Shown here piece after piece: positions 8,247 to 16,915 of a stretch of 52,484 nucleotides of DNA. Position numbers and translations under genes: made by a program. Position 1 is the stretch's first letter. The number at the start of each line of letters is the position of its first letter. Under the pieces are notes generated by a model. It searched no databases and was not told where the DNA came from. It worked only from the letters and a program-made list of their open reading frames with translations. The DNA lies in the NCBI GenBank assembly GCA_035542775.1, contig DATKKX010000507.1:1-52484 (forward strand). Direction: 5' to 3'. The DNA is from DATKKX01 sp035542775 (lineage in GTDB: Bacteria; Planctomycetota; Phycisphaerae; UBA1845; UTPLA1).

Positions 8247-10610
8247 TTACAGACCCAACAGGGCGTCGGTTAAACCCGGCACGTCGCCCACATCCAACAC
8301 ATGGTTTCCATTGTAATCGCCGTGGCAGATCTGGGCCTGGGTCGGCGTTCCGAGCAGTGCCCCAATGAACATCTGGATGTCCTTGCCATCGACGAAGCCG
8401 TCCTCATTCATGTCTCCGGTGTGCGGGCACGGGCACGGATTCGGGTCGCATACGCCGAGCATGGTCCAGGCTCCGACGCACTGGGCTTGCTGAACGACGG
8501 TGCAGGTCAAATCAGCATGGCAGCAGGAGCCGGTCGGTTGCGGACAATCGTTCGGGTTGCAGGTGCCGAACATGGTCCACGTTCCCGAGCAGTTCGCCTG
8601 CAACGTTTCCGTACACGCGCCGTCGGCATGGCAGCACGAGCCGCTCGGCGGCGGGCAGGGATTCGGCGTACACGTGCCGCCCGCCGTCCAGGTTCCGGTG
8701 CACTGGGCCTGGGCCGTCACCGCACAAGTTCCGTCCGGATAGCAGCATGAGCCGTTCGACTGCACGACGCTGAAGGTCGAGTTGCTTTCGTCGAACGGTC
8801 CGTACGATCCGCTCTTATACGGCCGCACGCGCACTTTGTATGTGGTGCCCGGGGTGGTCGGCGTCCAGGAAGTTGACATCGACCCAACCGGCGTCAAGGC
8901 GACGATGTCGGTCCAGGTGGTGGCATCGGCATTCCACTGCAGGTCGTCCACGCGGGCCACGTCGCTGCCGCCGGAGACGCTGGAGTCCTTGGTGTATTCC
9001 CACTTCAGCGTGTGGCTGCCGGGGGTAAGGGTCTGCGAGTACTGGGTATAGGTGGTCACGGAGGTTCCGGAGGCCTGCAGCTTGAGTTGGCCGTCCACGT
9101 AGAAGTTAAAGAAGTCATGGTCGGCCTCGGAGCTGACTCTGTACCAGAACGAGAAGTCCGAGCCGCTGATGGTGCGGCTCATCCAACTGGTCTGGCTGTG
9201 GGTGATGGCGCCGGACCTGGCGCACCGCGATCCGCTGTGCGGTGAAGCCGTCGAGGTCAACCAAGGCTGGTTGCCGCCGGTCGTATAGTCAGGGCCGAGC
9301 GAGGTCCGCTCGAAGCCGTCGGAGCTTGCGGTGGTGGCCCCGTAGTTGGCCGTATATTGAACGTGATATTGTGCCGTCGGGTCACCGGTCCAGGTCACGG
9401 TGACGGGCACGCCAGCGGGCAGTTGCTCGCCGCCGTTGGGGTAGGTCACGTACGTCGGGCCGTACATCTGGACGTCCCGGCGGGTAGCCGCGCCGGAGGT
9501 CACCACGACGCCGCTCAGCGTGACCGGGTTATAGCCCGTAGCCGTGACGTTCACCGTGTACGTGCCGGGCTTTAGCATGCAGTGGTAGTCGCCCACATCG
9601 GGATCGGCGCGGAAATAGTGATTCCTGCCGCTGATGGTGACGGTGGCCGGGAGGGGAGCCCCGGTGACGCCGTCCGTGACGACGCCGCGAATGCCGATCA
9701 GGCAGGTTTCGATGTAACTCAACATCGAATCGCGGTTCTGAGTCCAATAGGTCGGAATCTCAGAGGCGGAAGGCTCCTTTGTCCCCAATTCGATGGTGAC
9801 AGCGTTATCGCCGTGATAGCGATAGGAGTAATCCTGGAGCCCACCGTCGATGGCATACCAATCGGAGCCATTGGTGATGCCGTGGTAGAACGTGGTGCTG
9901 CCCCACATGGGGGGGTTGTACTGGGAGTACTGCTCGCTGATGTAAATGAACAAATCGTCGTCCGGGCAAGTGGCATAGCTGCCGTCGGGAACAGGTGGGT
10001 CGTTGTCGTAAGGATAATTGACGACCAGCGACCCGCCATGGAAGTTGGCCGAGCAGATGAATTCATGGGCGTAGGTCCAGTTCATGATGGCGGCGACTTC
10101 GAGCTCGCGGCCTACCGTGCTGTCGGGTTCGGGGCTCGTGCCGGAGCCCTCGGGGAAGCTGCGGTTGAGGTCCGCGCCGTTGAGGTTGTAGCGGGTGCGC
10201 GGGCTGCGGTCATAGCCGTCCGGGTTGGCCAGGGGAAGGATCCACAGCTCGACGTTGTCCACGATGTTGGTACAGCGGGGAACGGTGCCGTAGTTGGTGA
10301 GCAAGTAGTCGATGAGGTTCAGGCACATCTTCACGCCGGTGATCTCGTCGCCGTGAAGGCTGGAGACATACCGGAACTCGGGCTTGTCCGCCTCGAGGTT
10401 CACGTTCGTGGTGATCTTGAGGGCCCAGAGGTGCCTGCCGCCCAGAGTCGTGCCAAGGTCGTATCGCTTGGCCATGGTCGGGTAGGTCGTCTCGTAGTTC
10501 AGCAGCGTCGGCCCAATCTCACTGTAGGTCGGCCACGTGTCGGCAACAGCGGGCACTGTCAAGGCCGCCGCCAACCCAATCGCCATTGCCACCAGTTTCA
10601 GATGCCTCAT
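8247..10610 (-). CDS. Secreted M14 zinc carboxypeptidase with Cys-rich repeats and dockerin-like tail
   Basis: The 787-residue protein starts with a signal peptide (1-23, AVADT cleavage). The M14 peptidase domain (about 25-305) has zinc ligands H86 and E89 in LHGDE and H191 in NFHGG, the substrate-binding GADLNRSFP motif (N149/R150), and catalytic E274 in VTIELG. A transthyretin-like domain (about 307-380) follows, as in the carboxypeptidase N/D subfamily. Next are Ig-like and jelly-roll-like segments, three Cys-rich repeats of about 38 residues (GSCCxxDxxCTxxxQAxC...CxPNPCP), and a dockerin-like pair of EF-hand-like loops (GDMNEDGFVDGKD and GDYNGNHVLDVGD). It should trim C-terminal residues from proteins or peptides outside the cell. 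Catalytic residues are complete. Confidence 0.92.
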   Translation of the reverse strand: MRHLKLVAMAIGLAAALTVPAVADTWPTYSEIGPTLLNYETTYPTMAKRYDLGTTLGGRHLWALKITTNVNLEADKPEFRYVSSLHGDEITGVKMCLNLIDYLLTNYGTVPRCTNIVDNVELWILPLANPDGYDRSPRTRYNLNGADLNRSFPEGSGTSPEPDSTVGRELEVAAIMNWTYAHEFICSANFHGGSLVVNYPYDNDPPVPDGSYATCPDDDLFIYISEQYSQYNPPMWGSTTFYHGITNGSDWYAIDGGLQDYSYRYHGDNAVTIELGTKEPSASEIPTYWTQNRDSMLSYIETCLIGIRGVVTDGVTGAPLPATVTISGRNHYFRADPDVGDYHCMLKPGTYTVNVTATGYNPVTLSGVVVTSGAATRRDVQMYGPTYVTYPNGGEQLPAGVPVTVTWTGDPTAQYHVQYTANYGATTASSDGFERTSLGPDYTTGGNQPWLTSTASPHSGSRCARSGAITHSQTSWMSRTISGSDFSFWYRVSSEADHDFFNFYVDGQLKLQASGTSVTTYTQYSQTLTPGSHTLKWEYTKDSSVSGGSDVARVDDLQWNADATTWTDIVALTPVGSMSTSWTPTTPGTTYKVRVRPYKSGSYGPFDESNSTFSVVQSNGSCCYPDGTCAVTAQAQCTGTWTAGGTCTPNPCPPPSGSCCHADGACTETLQANCSGTWTMFGTCNPNDCPQPTGSCCHADLTCTVVQQAQCVGAWTMLGVCDPNPCPCPHTGDMNEDGFVDGKDIQMFIGALLGTPTQAQICHGDYNGNHVLDVGDVPGLTDALLGL

Positions 10611-11027
10611 AGTCGCTCTCCCAAAAGCATAACAGACGACCCCCCTCCGCTATCGGGGCGGGGTTTCAGCGGGGCCTTCCGCCTGTGCCGGATGCCATTA
10701 CCTCGGAAAGATCAAAGCAGGAATTCGTGTACCTTCCCCCTGCGCCTCGGCGCTCCACTGAGCGGCTCGCCCTCGCGCACCACATATCGGTCGTAGTCGT
10801 GTCCCCTCGGGGCACGCTTGCCACCTTCGCATCCGCTAGTCTAGTCTTTTTCGCCCCTTGCAGTCAAGCAGATAGAGGTGGAGAGTGTCGGGCGGTGGAG
10901 GTTCTCAGCGGTGGTCGGTACCCGCCTGGCCCTCGGGGCTGCCATGGGATTTCGGTTGTCTGACCGGAGGCAGCCAATTATGATCCCGTGATTCTCGTTC
11001 CGGGCTCATTAACGGCGACCGTTTTTG
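10611..11027. other. Divergent intergenic region, no gene seen
   Basis: This is a 417-base gap between the divergent carboxypeptidase and ResB genes. It holds several short GC-rich palindromes (for example around CCCCTCGGGGC at about 10,801-10,813). I found no convincing coding frame, RNA gene or well-spaced promoter pair; promoters for both flanking genes must lie here. Confidence 0.5.
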
Positions 11028-12968
11028 ATGAATTCCGAAGCACCTCGACATCCCGATCTCGACGCAGCGATTTCGGTACACCCGTCGGCCGGCTCGCCGG
11101 CCGTTACGCCGCCTTCATCGCTATTGCGGGCCGTTGGCTCGCTGTGGTTCGCAGCCGTGCTGCTGGTCATGCTCCTCGTGGCGATGGCATGCGCGACGGT
11201 TTTCGAGTCCGCGCACAGCCCCGAGCAGGCGCTGGGGACCTTCTACCGGGCATGGTGGTTCAAGCTCCTGCTGAGCCTGCTGGCGGTGAATTCGCTGGTG
11301 GCGATCGTCCTGCGGTATCCGTTTTCCGGGCGGCACATCGGCTTCCTTCTGACCCATGCTTCCATCCTCTTGATTCTCGCCGGCGCACTCGTCAGTGAGG
11401 GCTTGGGCGTAAATGGCCGCATCAGCATCGTCGAGGGGCAGGCGACCGACCACTTCGCGAATCCCGACCAGGAGGTGATCATTGTCGCGAACCCGCGCGA
11501 TCGCACGCAGACGGAGTTCGATCTCGACGGGCGGATCTTCGGCGGATTCACCGCCGTCGACAAACGGCCTCCCGTCAGCCTCGGCGAGAGATTCCTGGGG
11601 ATATTCGGTGAATCTGCCGCCGCGGGGAAGGCGTTGGCCGGATTCCACGTGAAGGGCAATTCAACCATCGAGATTGTCCGCTACATCCCCGACAGCGACC
11701 TGGTCGAGCGCATCGCCGACGACAGCGCGAGGCCGAATTGCGCTCTTGAAGTCACGTTGTCGACCAACGACCAGATGATGTCGGCCTGGGTTGTTCAAAA
11801 TGAGTCCGCGTCGCTCGGCCCGTTGACCGTCGGATTTCGCATGATCGGCGACGCCGCTGAACTGGCCAGGCTGATCGAGGAGCATCCGACCGCGCAACCG
11901 GCGTCCGCTGGAATCGTCAAGATCGAGTACAACGGGACCACGTATCAGATTCCGTTGGATTCCTGCATGAACAAGTCGGCGCCGGTCGACGACACGGGCT
12001 ACTCCGTTCGCGTGCTCCGCTACCTGCCGCACGCCACGGTGGGGCATGACGGTCAGATCACGAACGCGTCCGATCGCGCGGTGAACCCTTTCATCGAGGC
12101 GGAGCTCACCGGTCCCGGCGGAACGGAGAAACGGATGGCCTTCGCGCGGTTCCCCGAATTCTCATCGATGCATAATGCGATGCAGAAAGGGGCGTCGGCT
12201 TCACAACCTTCGTCGGAGAATCTGAAGCTGACTTTTGTGACGGCGGAGGCGCTGGGGCCGAACACGCCGATCGAGATACTGGGTGGTCCTGACGGCAAGC
12301 TCTACGTGCGATTCGCCCGCGAGGACGGGTCCTGGACGACCCACGAGCTACGTGTCGGCGAGGCCGTCGAAACGCCCTGGCACGGCGGGAAATTCATGCT
12401 TCTTCAAAGATATGATCACGCCAGGCAGGTCCGGTCGGCCAGTCCGGTGGAGCCGGTACGGGCCAATCGCACGCCGGCGATTCTGGTGAAAATGGGCGGC
12501 GGAGAAAAAGGCACCGAAGCGTGGTTGAGGAAGGATGAGGCCCAGACCGTCGAGGAGGGCGGCCAGCGCTGGAGCCTGACCTACACCGATCAGGAGGTGC
12601 CTCTGGGATACAAGCTGACGTTGAATCGCTTCCACGTGGGGCATTATCCCGGCGAGATGGCGCCCCGATCGTTCGAGAGCCACATCACCATCAGTGAGCC
12701 GCTGGCCGGCCGCGAGGAGAACAGGACTATCAGCATGAATCAGCCGGTGGCGTTCGGCGGCTTCTCCCTGTTCCAGTCAAGCTATCAGCAGGGGGAAGGG
12801 GGGGCCACGAGCGTGCTCTCGGTCGCCAGGGATCCGGGCCAGCCGATCGTCTTCGTCGGCTACATCACCATGCTGATCGGCATGATTGTGGTATTGATCA
12901 CGCGGATGAGAGACAGGCGTCGGATCGCCGCGGCTCGCGCCGCGGCGGCGGGGAGGATGCAACCATGA
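11028..12968 (+). CDS. resB: ResB-type cytochrome c biogenesis protein
   Basis: Starting at ATG 11028 gives 646 residues; a TTG one codon earlier is also in frame. Three N-terminal membrane segments (SLWFAAVLLVMLLVAMACATVF, FKLLLSLLAVNSLVAIVL, HIGFLLTHASILLILAGALV) are followed by a large extracytoplasmic domain of about 480 residues and a last membrane segment (VFVGYITMLIGMIVVLI), the classic ResB/Ccs1 topology. The domain near the C-terminus (NQPVAFGGFSLFQSSY) is the most conserved ResB signature. With CcsA it forms System II, which delivers haem to apocytochrome c outside the membrane. The stop overlaps the ccsA start (ATGA), so the two are co-translated. The outer domain is longer than in Bacillus ResB. 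Confidence 0.88.
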   Translation: MNSEAPRHPDLDAAISVHPSAGSPAVTPPSSLLRAVGSLWFAAVLLVMLLVAMACATVFESAHSPEQALGTFYRAWWFKLLLSLLAVNSLVAIVLRYPFSGRHIGFLLTHASILLILAGALVSEGLGVNGRISIVEGQATDHFANPDQEVIIVANPRDRTQTEFDLDGRIFGGFTAVDKRPPVSLGERFLGIFGESAAAGKALAGFHVKGNSTIEIVRYIPDSDLVERIADDSARPNCALEVTLSTNDQMMSAWVVQNESASLGPLTVGFRMIGDAAELARLIEEHPTAQPASAGIVKIEYNGTTYQIPLDSCMNKSAPVDDTGYSVRVLRYLPHATVGHDGQITNASDRAVNPFIEAELTGPGGTEKRMAFARFPEFSSMHNAMQKGASASQPSSENLKLTFVTAEALGPNTPIEILGGPDGKLYVRFAREDGSWTTHELRVGEAVETPWHGGKFMLLQRYDHARQVRSASPVEPVRANRTPAILVKMGGGEKGTEAWLRKDEAQTVEEGGQRWSLTYTDQEVPLGYKLTLNRFHVGHYPGEMAPRSFESHITISEPLAGREENRTISMNQPVAFGGFSLFQSSYQQGEGGATSVLSVARDPGQPIVFVGYITMLIGMIVVLITRMRDRRRIAAARAAAAGRMQP

Positions 12969-14776
12969 CCGGCGGCCTGATCCTCGTCATGATGAATGCG
13001 GCGCTGGCGCTCGGACAAGTACCCGCGTCCGGGCCCGCCGGGGGCGGACCGACCTTGCCCGGCGCGCTGAATCTCGACAAGATCCGCGCCCTGCCGGTAC
13101 AGCACGAGGGCCGCTGGCCGCCGTTGGATACCGTGGCGCGAGACATTGTCACGGAGGTGACCGGCTCCGCTGAGGTGCACGGGCGCGATCCGTTGTTGGT
13201 CCTGCTGGCCTGGACGTTTGAGCCGCAAGCGTGGCGACAGCAGCCGGTCATCCCGATCAAGAACCGGGCGCTGCGCCGCGAACTGCAGCTTCCCGAAACG
13301 CAGACCGCATTTTCATTCAGCGAATTAGTGTCGCACCAGCCCTTGATGTCGTTGATCAGGAAGCTTGGCGACCTTCCGCCGGGCAGCAAGCTCGATCCGT
13401 TGCGGGCCAAGGTGAAGGATCTGAATGACCGGCTTCTCCTGCTGCAGGATGTCTTCCGCGGCACAGTGATCAGGCCCATCCCCGATCCCAACGACGCTCG
13501 TGGCCGGTGGCTTTCCATTCCCGAGGCGGGCATGCATGCCCCTGACCGCGTCAAGGCCGTGTCCGCGGCATGGAACGATCTGCGAACGGCCTTCCTTGCG
13601 GATGACGGTCCCGGCGTTTCATCGGCGGCGGACAGGCTGAGGGCGGCGCTCGCGGCTTTGCCCAGCGCGTTCACGTCGAGCCCGCAGCTCATCGCTCGGG
13701 AGCTTCGCTACAACCAGTTGCACCCCTTCCGCTTGGCCTGGCATATCATGATCGCCGGAGCCATCCTGGCGGCGTTGGCCGCGATGATCCAGCGCCGCTG
13801 GTTTGACGCCGTCGCGGTGATCGGGATGCTGGCGGGTTTTGCCTGTCTGTCTTACGGCCTGTGGATGCGATGGCAGATCGCGGGGCGGCTGCCGGCCAGC
13901 AACATGTTTGAGTCGTTGCTCTTCCTGAGCTGGGGTATGGGGGCGTTTGCCATCCTGGCACTGTTTGTCTTTCCGCATCGGATCGTGCCGCTGACGGCTT
14001 CGGCGATGGGAGCGCTGGCGCTGGTTCTCGCCGACGTGCTGCTGGACCACTCCATCCGGCCGATCCCGCCGGTTCTTCAGGACACCATCTGGATGTCCAT
14101 TCACGTGCCGATCATCATGGTTTCGTATTCAGTGCTGGCGCTGGGCGTGCTTTTCGCCCACGCCCAGGTCGTCACGATGGCGGTCGCGCCCGGCAAGCGA
14201 GCGGTCATCGAGACCATCGACGCCCTGCACTATTGGTACATCCATGTCGGCTCGATTCTGCTGCTGGCCGGGATCGTCACCGGCAGCATGTGGGCGGCGT
14301 CCTCCTGGGGGCGGTACTGGGGGTGGGACCCGAAGGAGGTGTGGTCGCTGGTCGCGTTGCTCGGCTACCTGGCCATCCTGCACGTTCGCGTGGATCGCGA
14401 GGCCCGGCCGTGGTGGATGTATGTGATCGGCGTGGCGATGATCTTCGGGCTTCTCGCGTTCGTGGCCCCGCCGCTGGCGCCGATGACGCCGATCACAGTG
14501 TTGGCCCTGGGCGGCACGGTCGTTGCGGCGATCTTCTTCGTGATCGCGCGAAGCTCCTTCGCCACTGCGGTCAAGAGCATTCTCGCCTTCTGGCTGATCA
14601 TCATGACCTACGTCGGGGTTAACTTCGTGCTGGGCACGGGGCTGCACAGCTACGGTTTCGGCACGGGGGTGGTGGCGCAGTACATGTTCTGGGTCGGGGG
14701 GATTGATCTGGCGTTCATCCTGCTATGCGCAGCCGTTTATTCTCTGGGTCGCACTGCCCGCTCCTCCGTGCCGTAA
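12965..14776 (+). CDS. ccsA: CcsA-type cytochrome c biogenesis protein (haem handling)
   Basis: The 603-residue protein begins with a signal-like or membrane segment and a roughly 250-residue non-membrane N-terminal region, then about eight membrane helices. The tryptophan-rich haem-binding WWD motif is present as WGRYWGWDPKEVWSL, and flanking histidines are seen in SIHVPIIMVSYSV and WYIHVGSILLL, as expected for the haem ligands of CcsA/CcmF/CcmC. It exports haem and ligates it to cytochrome c together with ResB, encoded directly upstream with a 4-base overlap. The long extracytoplasmic N-terminal region is not part of minimal CcsA proteins (about 320 residues) and may contact apocytochromes or ResB; that part is inference. 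Confidence 0.9.
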   Translation: MTGGLILVMMNAALALGQVPASGPAGGGPTLPGALNLDKIRALPVQHEGRWPPLDTVARDIVTEVTGSAEVHGRDPLLVLLAWTFEPQAWRQQPVIPIKNRALRRELQLPETQTAFSFSELVSHQPLMSLIRKLGDLPPGSKLDPLRAKVKDLNDRLLLLQDVFRGTVIRPIPDPNDARGRWLSIPEAGMHAPDRVKAVSAAWNDLRTAFLADDGPGVSSAADRLRAALAALPSAFTSSPQLIARELRYNQLHPFRLAWHIMIAGAILAALAAMIQRRWFDAVAVIGMLAGFACLSYGLWMRWQIAGRLPASNMFESLLFLSWGMGAFAILALFVFPHRIVPLTASAMGALALVLADVLLDHSIRPIPPVLQDTIWMSIHVPIIMVSYSVLALGVLFAHAQVVTMAVAPGKRAVIETIDALHYWYIHVGSILLLAGIVTGSMWAASSWGRYWGWDPKEVWSLVALLGYLAILHVRVDREARPWWMYVIGVAMIFGLLAFVAPPLAPMTPITVLALGGTVVAAIFFVIARSSFATAVKSILAFWLIIMTYVGVNFVLGTGLHSYGFGTGVVAQYMFWVGGIDLAFILLCAAVYSLGRTARSSVP

Positions 14777-14822
14777 TGCGGTCCCTGGCCCGACGACCGA
14801 ACCTCACTGAAGATGTGTCATG

Positions 14823-14850
14823 AAAAAGCCCCGCCGCAAAGGGCGGGGCT
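14823..14850 (-). terminator. Rho-independent terminator of the peroxiredoxin gene
   Basis: AGCCCCGCC (14827-14835) pairs with GGCGGGGCT (14842-14850) around a 6-base loop, and on the minus strand the stem is followed by TTTTT. It lies between the convergent ccsA and peroxiredoxin stops; on the plus strand no T-run follows the stem. Confidence 0.85.
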
Positions 14851-14918
14851 GGCTTCGTGACAATCATGACGCCGCATCGGGATTGCGGCAAAGCAGGAGC
14901 TTTGCCCTCCCCGGCTCT

Positions 14919-15506
<588 letters not shown>

Positions 15507-15750
15507 GGGTTCTTTCTCCTTGGCTGTACCAGGTAGTAATTGTGTTGAATGGGCCGCAAATGCCCGAGTCCGAACGACGGAGGAGGATAGTATTGCTGCC
15601 TCGCCGGCGGCAACCGACGAGGGCGGATTTTGGGCAGAGGCGCGGACCGGCAGGGCCGGCCCGGCCGGGGTCCGGTGAGGCCCGGCTCTTGCCGGGAAAC
15701 ATGGGGGCAAGTAACGTTATGCGCTTTCAACCCGGTTGGACGCGACACCT

Positions 15751-16815
15751 ATGGATCTGAACGACCTCAAGAGGAAACTCGACGAAATCAAGGACGAGGC
15801 CAAGGCCAGGCTGAAGGAAGCGACCTCGCCCGACGCCCTTCGCAGGGTGGAATCCGCGATCATGAAGGGCTCGCTGGGCCAGGTGCTCAAGGCGATCAAG
15901 GAATTCCCGCCGGAGTTGCGGGGGCGGGCGGGCCAGGAAATCAACCAGATCAAGGCCGCGATCGCCGAGCAGTTGGCGGCCCACTTGCAGCATCTCCGCC
16001 AGGCGGACGTGGCCGGCGAGCGCAAGAAAGCGGCCAGCTTCGATCCGACCCTCCCCCCGCCGGTGACCATGCGAGGTTCGCTTCATCCGGTGACTGCCGT
16101 TCAGCGTGAGGTCGAACGGGTCTTTACCGGCTTGGGCTTTTCGGTGGTCGGCGGTCCGGAGATGGAGTCGGAATACTACAACTTCGAAGCCCTGAACATC
16201 CCGGAGATGCACCCGGCCCGCGATACGCAGGATACCTTCTGGCTGACCAACGGCTGGTTGTTGCGGACGCACACCAGCCCCTGCCAGGTTCGGGCGATGC
16301 ACCGGTTCGGCCCGCCGTTGCGGGTGATTGCCCCCGGTCGGTGCTTCCGGTACGAGGCGGTGGACGCCTCGCACGAGAACACGTTCTATCAGCTTGAGGG
16401 CCTGTTGATCGACAAGGACATATCGATCGCGCACCTGATCGCGTTCATGAAGCTGCTGCTGCGCGAGGTCTTTCATCGCGACGTGAAGATCCGGTTGCGG
16501 CCGGGCTTCTTCCCGTTCGTCGAGCCCGGTTTCGAGCTGGATATGTCGTGCGAGATCTGCGACGGCAAGGGCTGCCCGACGTGCAAGAAGTCGGGCTGGA
16601 TCGAGATCCTGCCGTGCGGAATGGTTCATCCCAACGTGCTGCAGCACGGCAACATAGATCCGCACGAGTACACCGGTTTTGCCTTCGGCCTGGGCCTGAC
16701 GCGGCTGGCGATGATGAAATACGGCATCGCGGACATCCGCATATTGAACAGTGGCGATTTGCGCGGATTGGTGAACCCGGCGAGGATGAGCGGCGCGGTT
16801 GTGGCCGGGAGTTAG
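15751..16815 (+). CDS. pheS: Phenylalanyl-tRNA synthetase alpha subunit
   Basis: ATG 15751 gives 354 residues; a TTG at 15736 is in frame but less likely. The N-terminal coiled coil (1-90) is followed by the class II catalytic core with motif 2 (RCFRYEAVDASHENTFYQLEG) and motif 3 (GFAFGLGLTRLAMMKYGIADIR). The Phe-binding THTSPCQVR stretch (T-H-T-S-x-x-Q) is present. Charges tRNA-Phe as an alpha2-beta2 enzyme with PheT, encoded 100 bases downstream. An insertion with four cysteines (CEICDGKGCPTC) sits where the E. coli enzyme has a short loop; similar inserts occur in other bacterial PheS proteins and may bind zinc. Confidence 0.97.
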   Translation: MDLNDLKRKLDEIKDEAKARLKEATSPDALRRVESAIMKGSLGQVLKAIKEFPPELRGRAGQEINQIKAAIAEQLAAHLQHLRQADVAGERKKAASFDPTLPPPVTMRGSLHPVTAVQREVERVFTGLGFSVVGGPEMESEYYNFEALNIPEMHPARDTQDTFWLTNGWLLRTHTSPCQVRAMHRFGPPLRVIAPGRCFRYEAVDASHENTFYQLEGLLIDKDISIAHLIAFMKLLLREVFHRDVKIRLRPGFFPFVEPGFELDMSCEICDGKGCPTCKKSGWIEILPCGMVHPNVLQHGNIDPHEYTGFAFGLGLTRLAMMKYGIADIRILNSGDLRGLVNPARMSGAVVAGS

Positions 16816-16915
16816 CCCCTGCGGAGCTAAGAAAGTGCAGCCGCTCATGCCCATACGAGTATGAAACGCTCAGCGAGGTTCTGACTGACGACCTACAAGC
16901 TTTGATCGTAAACTC

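Noticed and set aside
10611..11027. Possible riboswitch in the gap before resB
   Set aside because: Short GC palindromes are present but no conserved riboswitch core could be recognised by eye.
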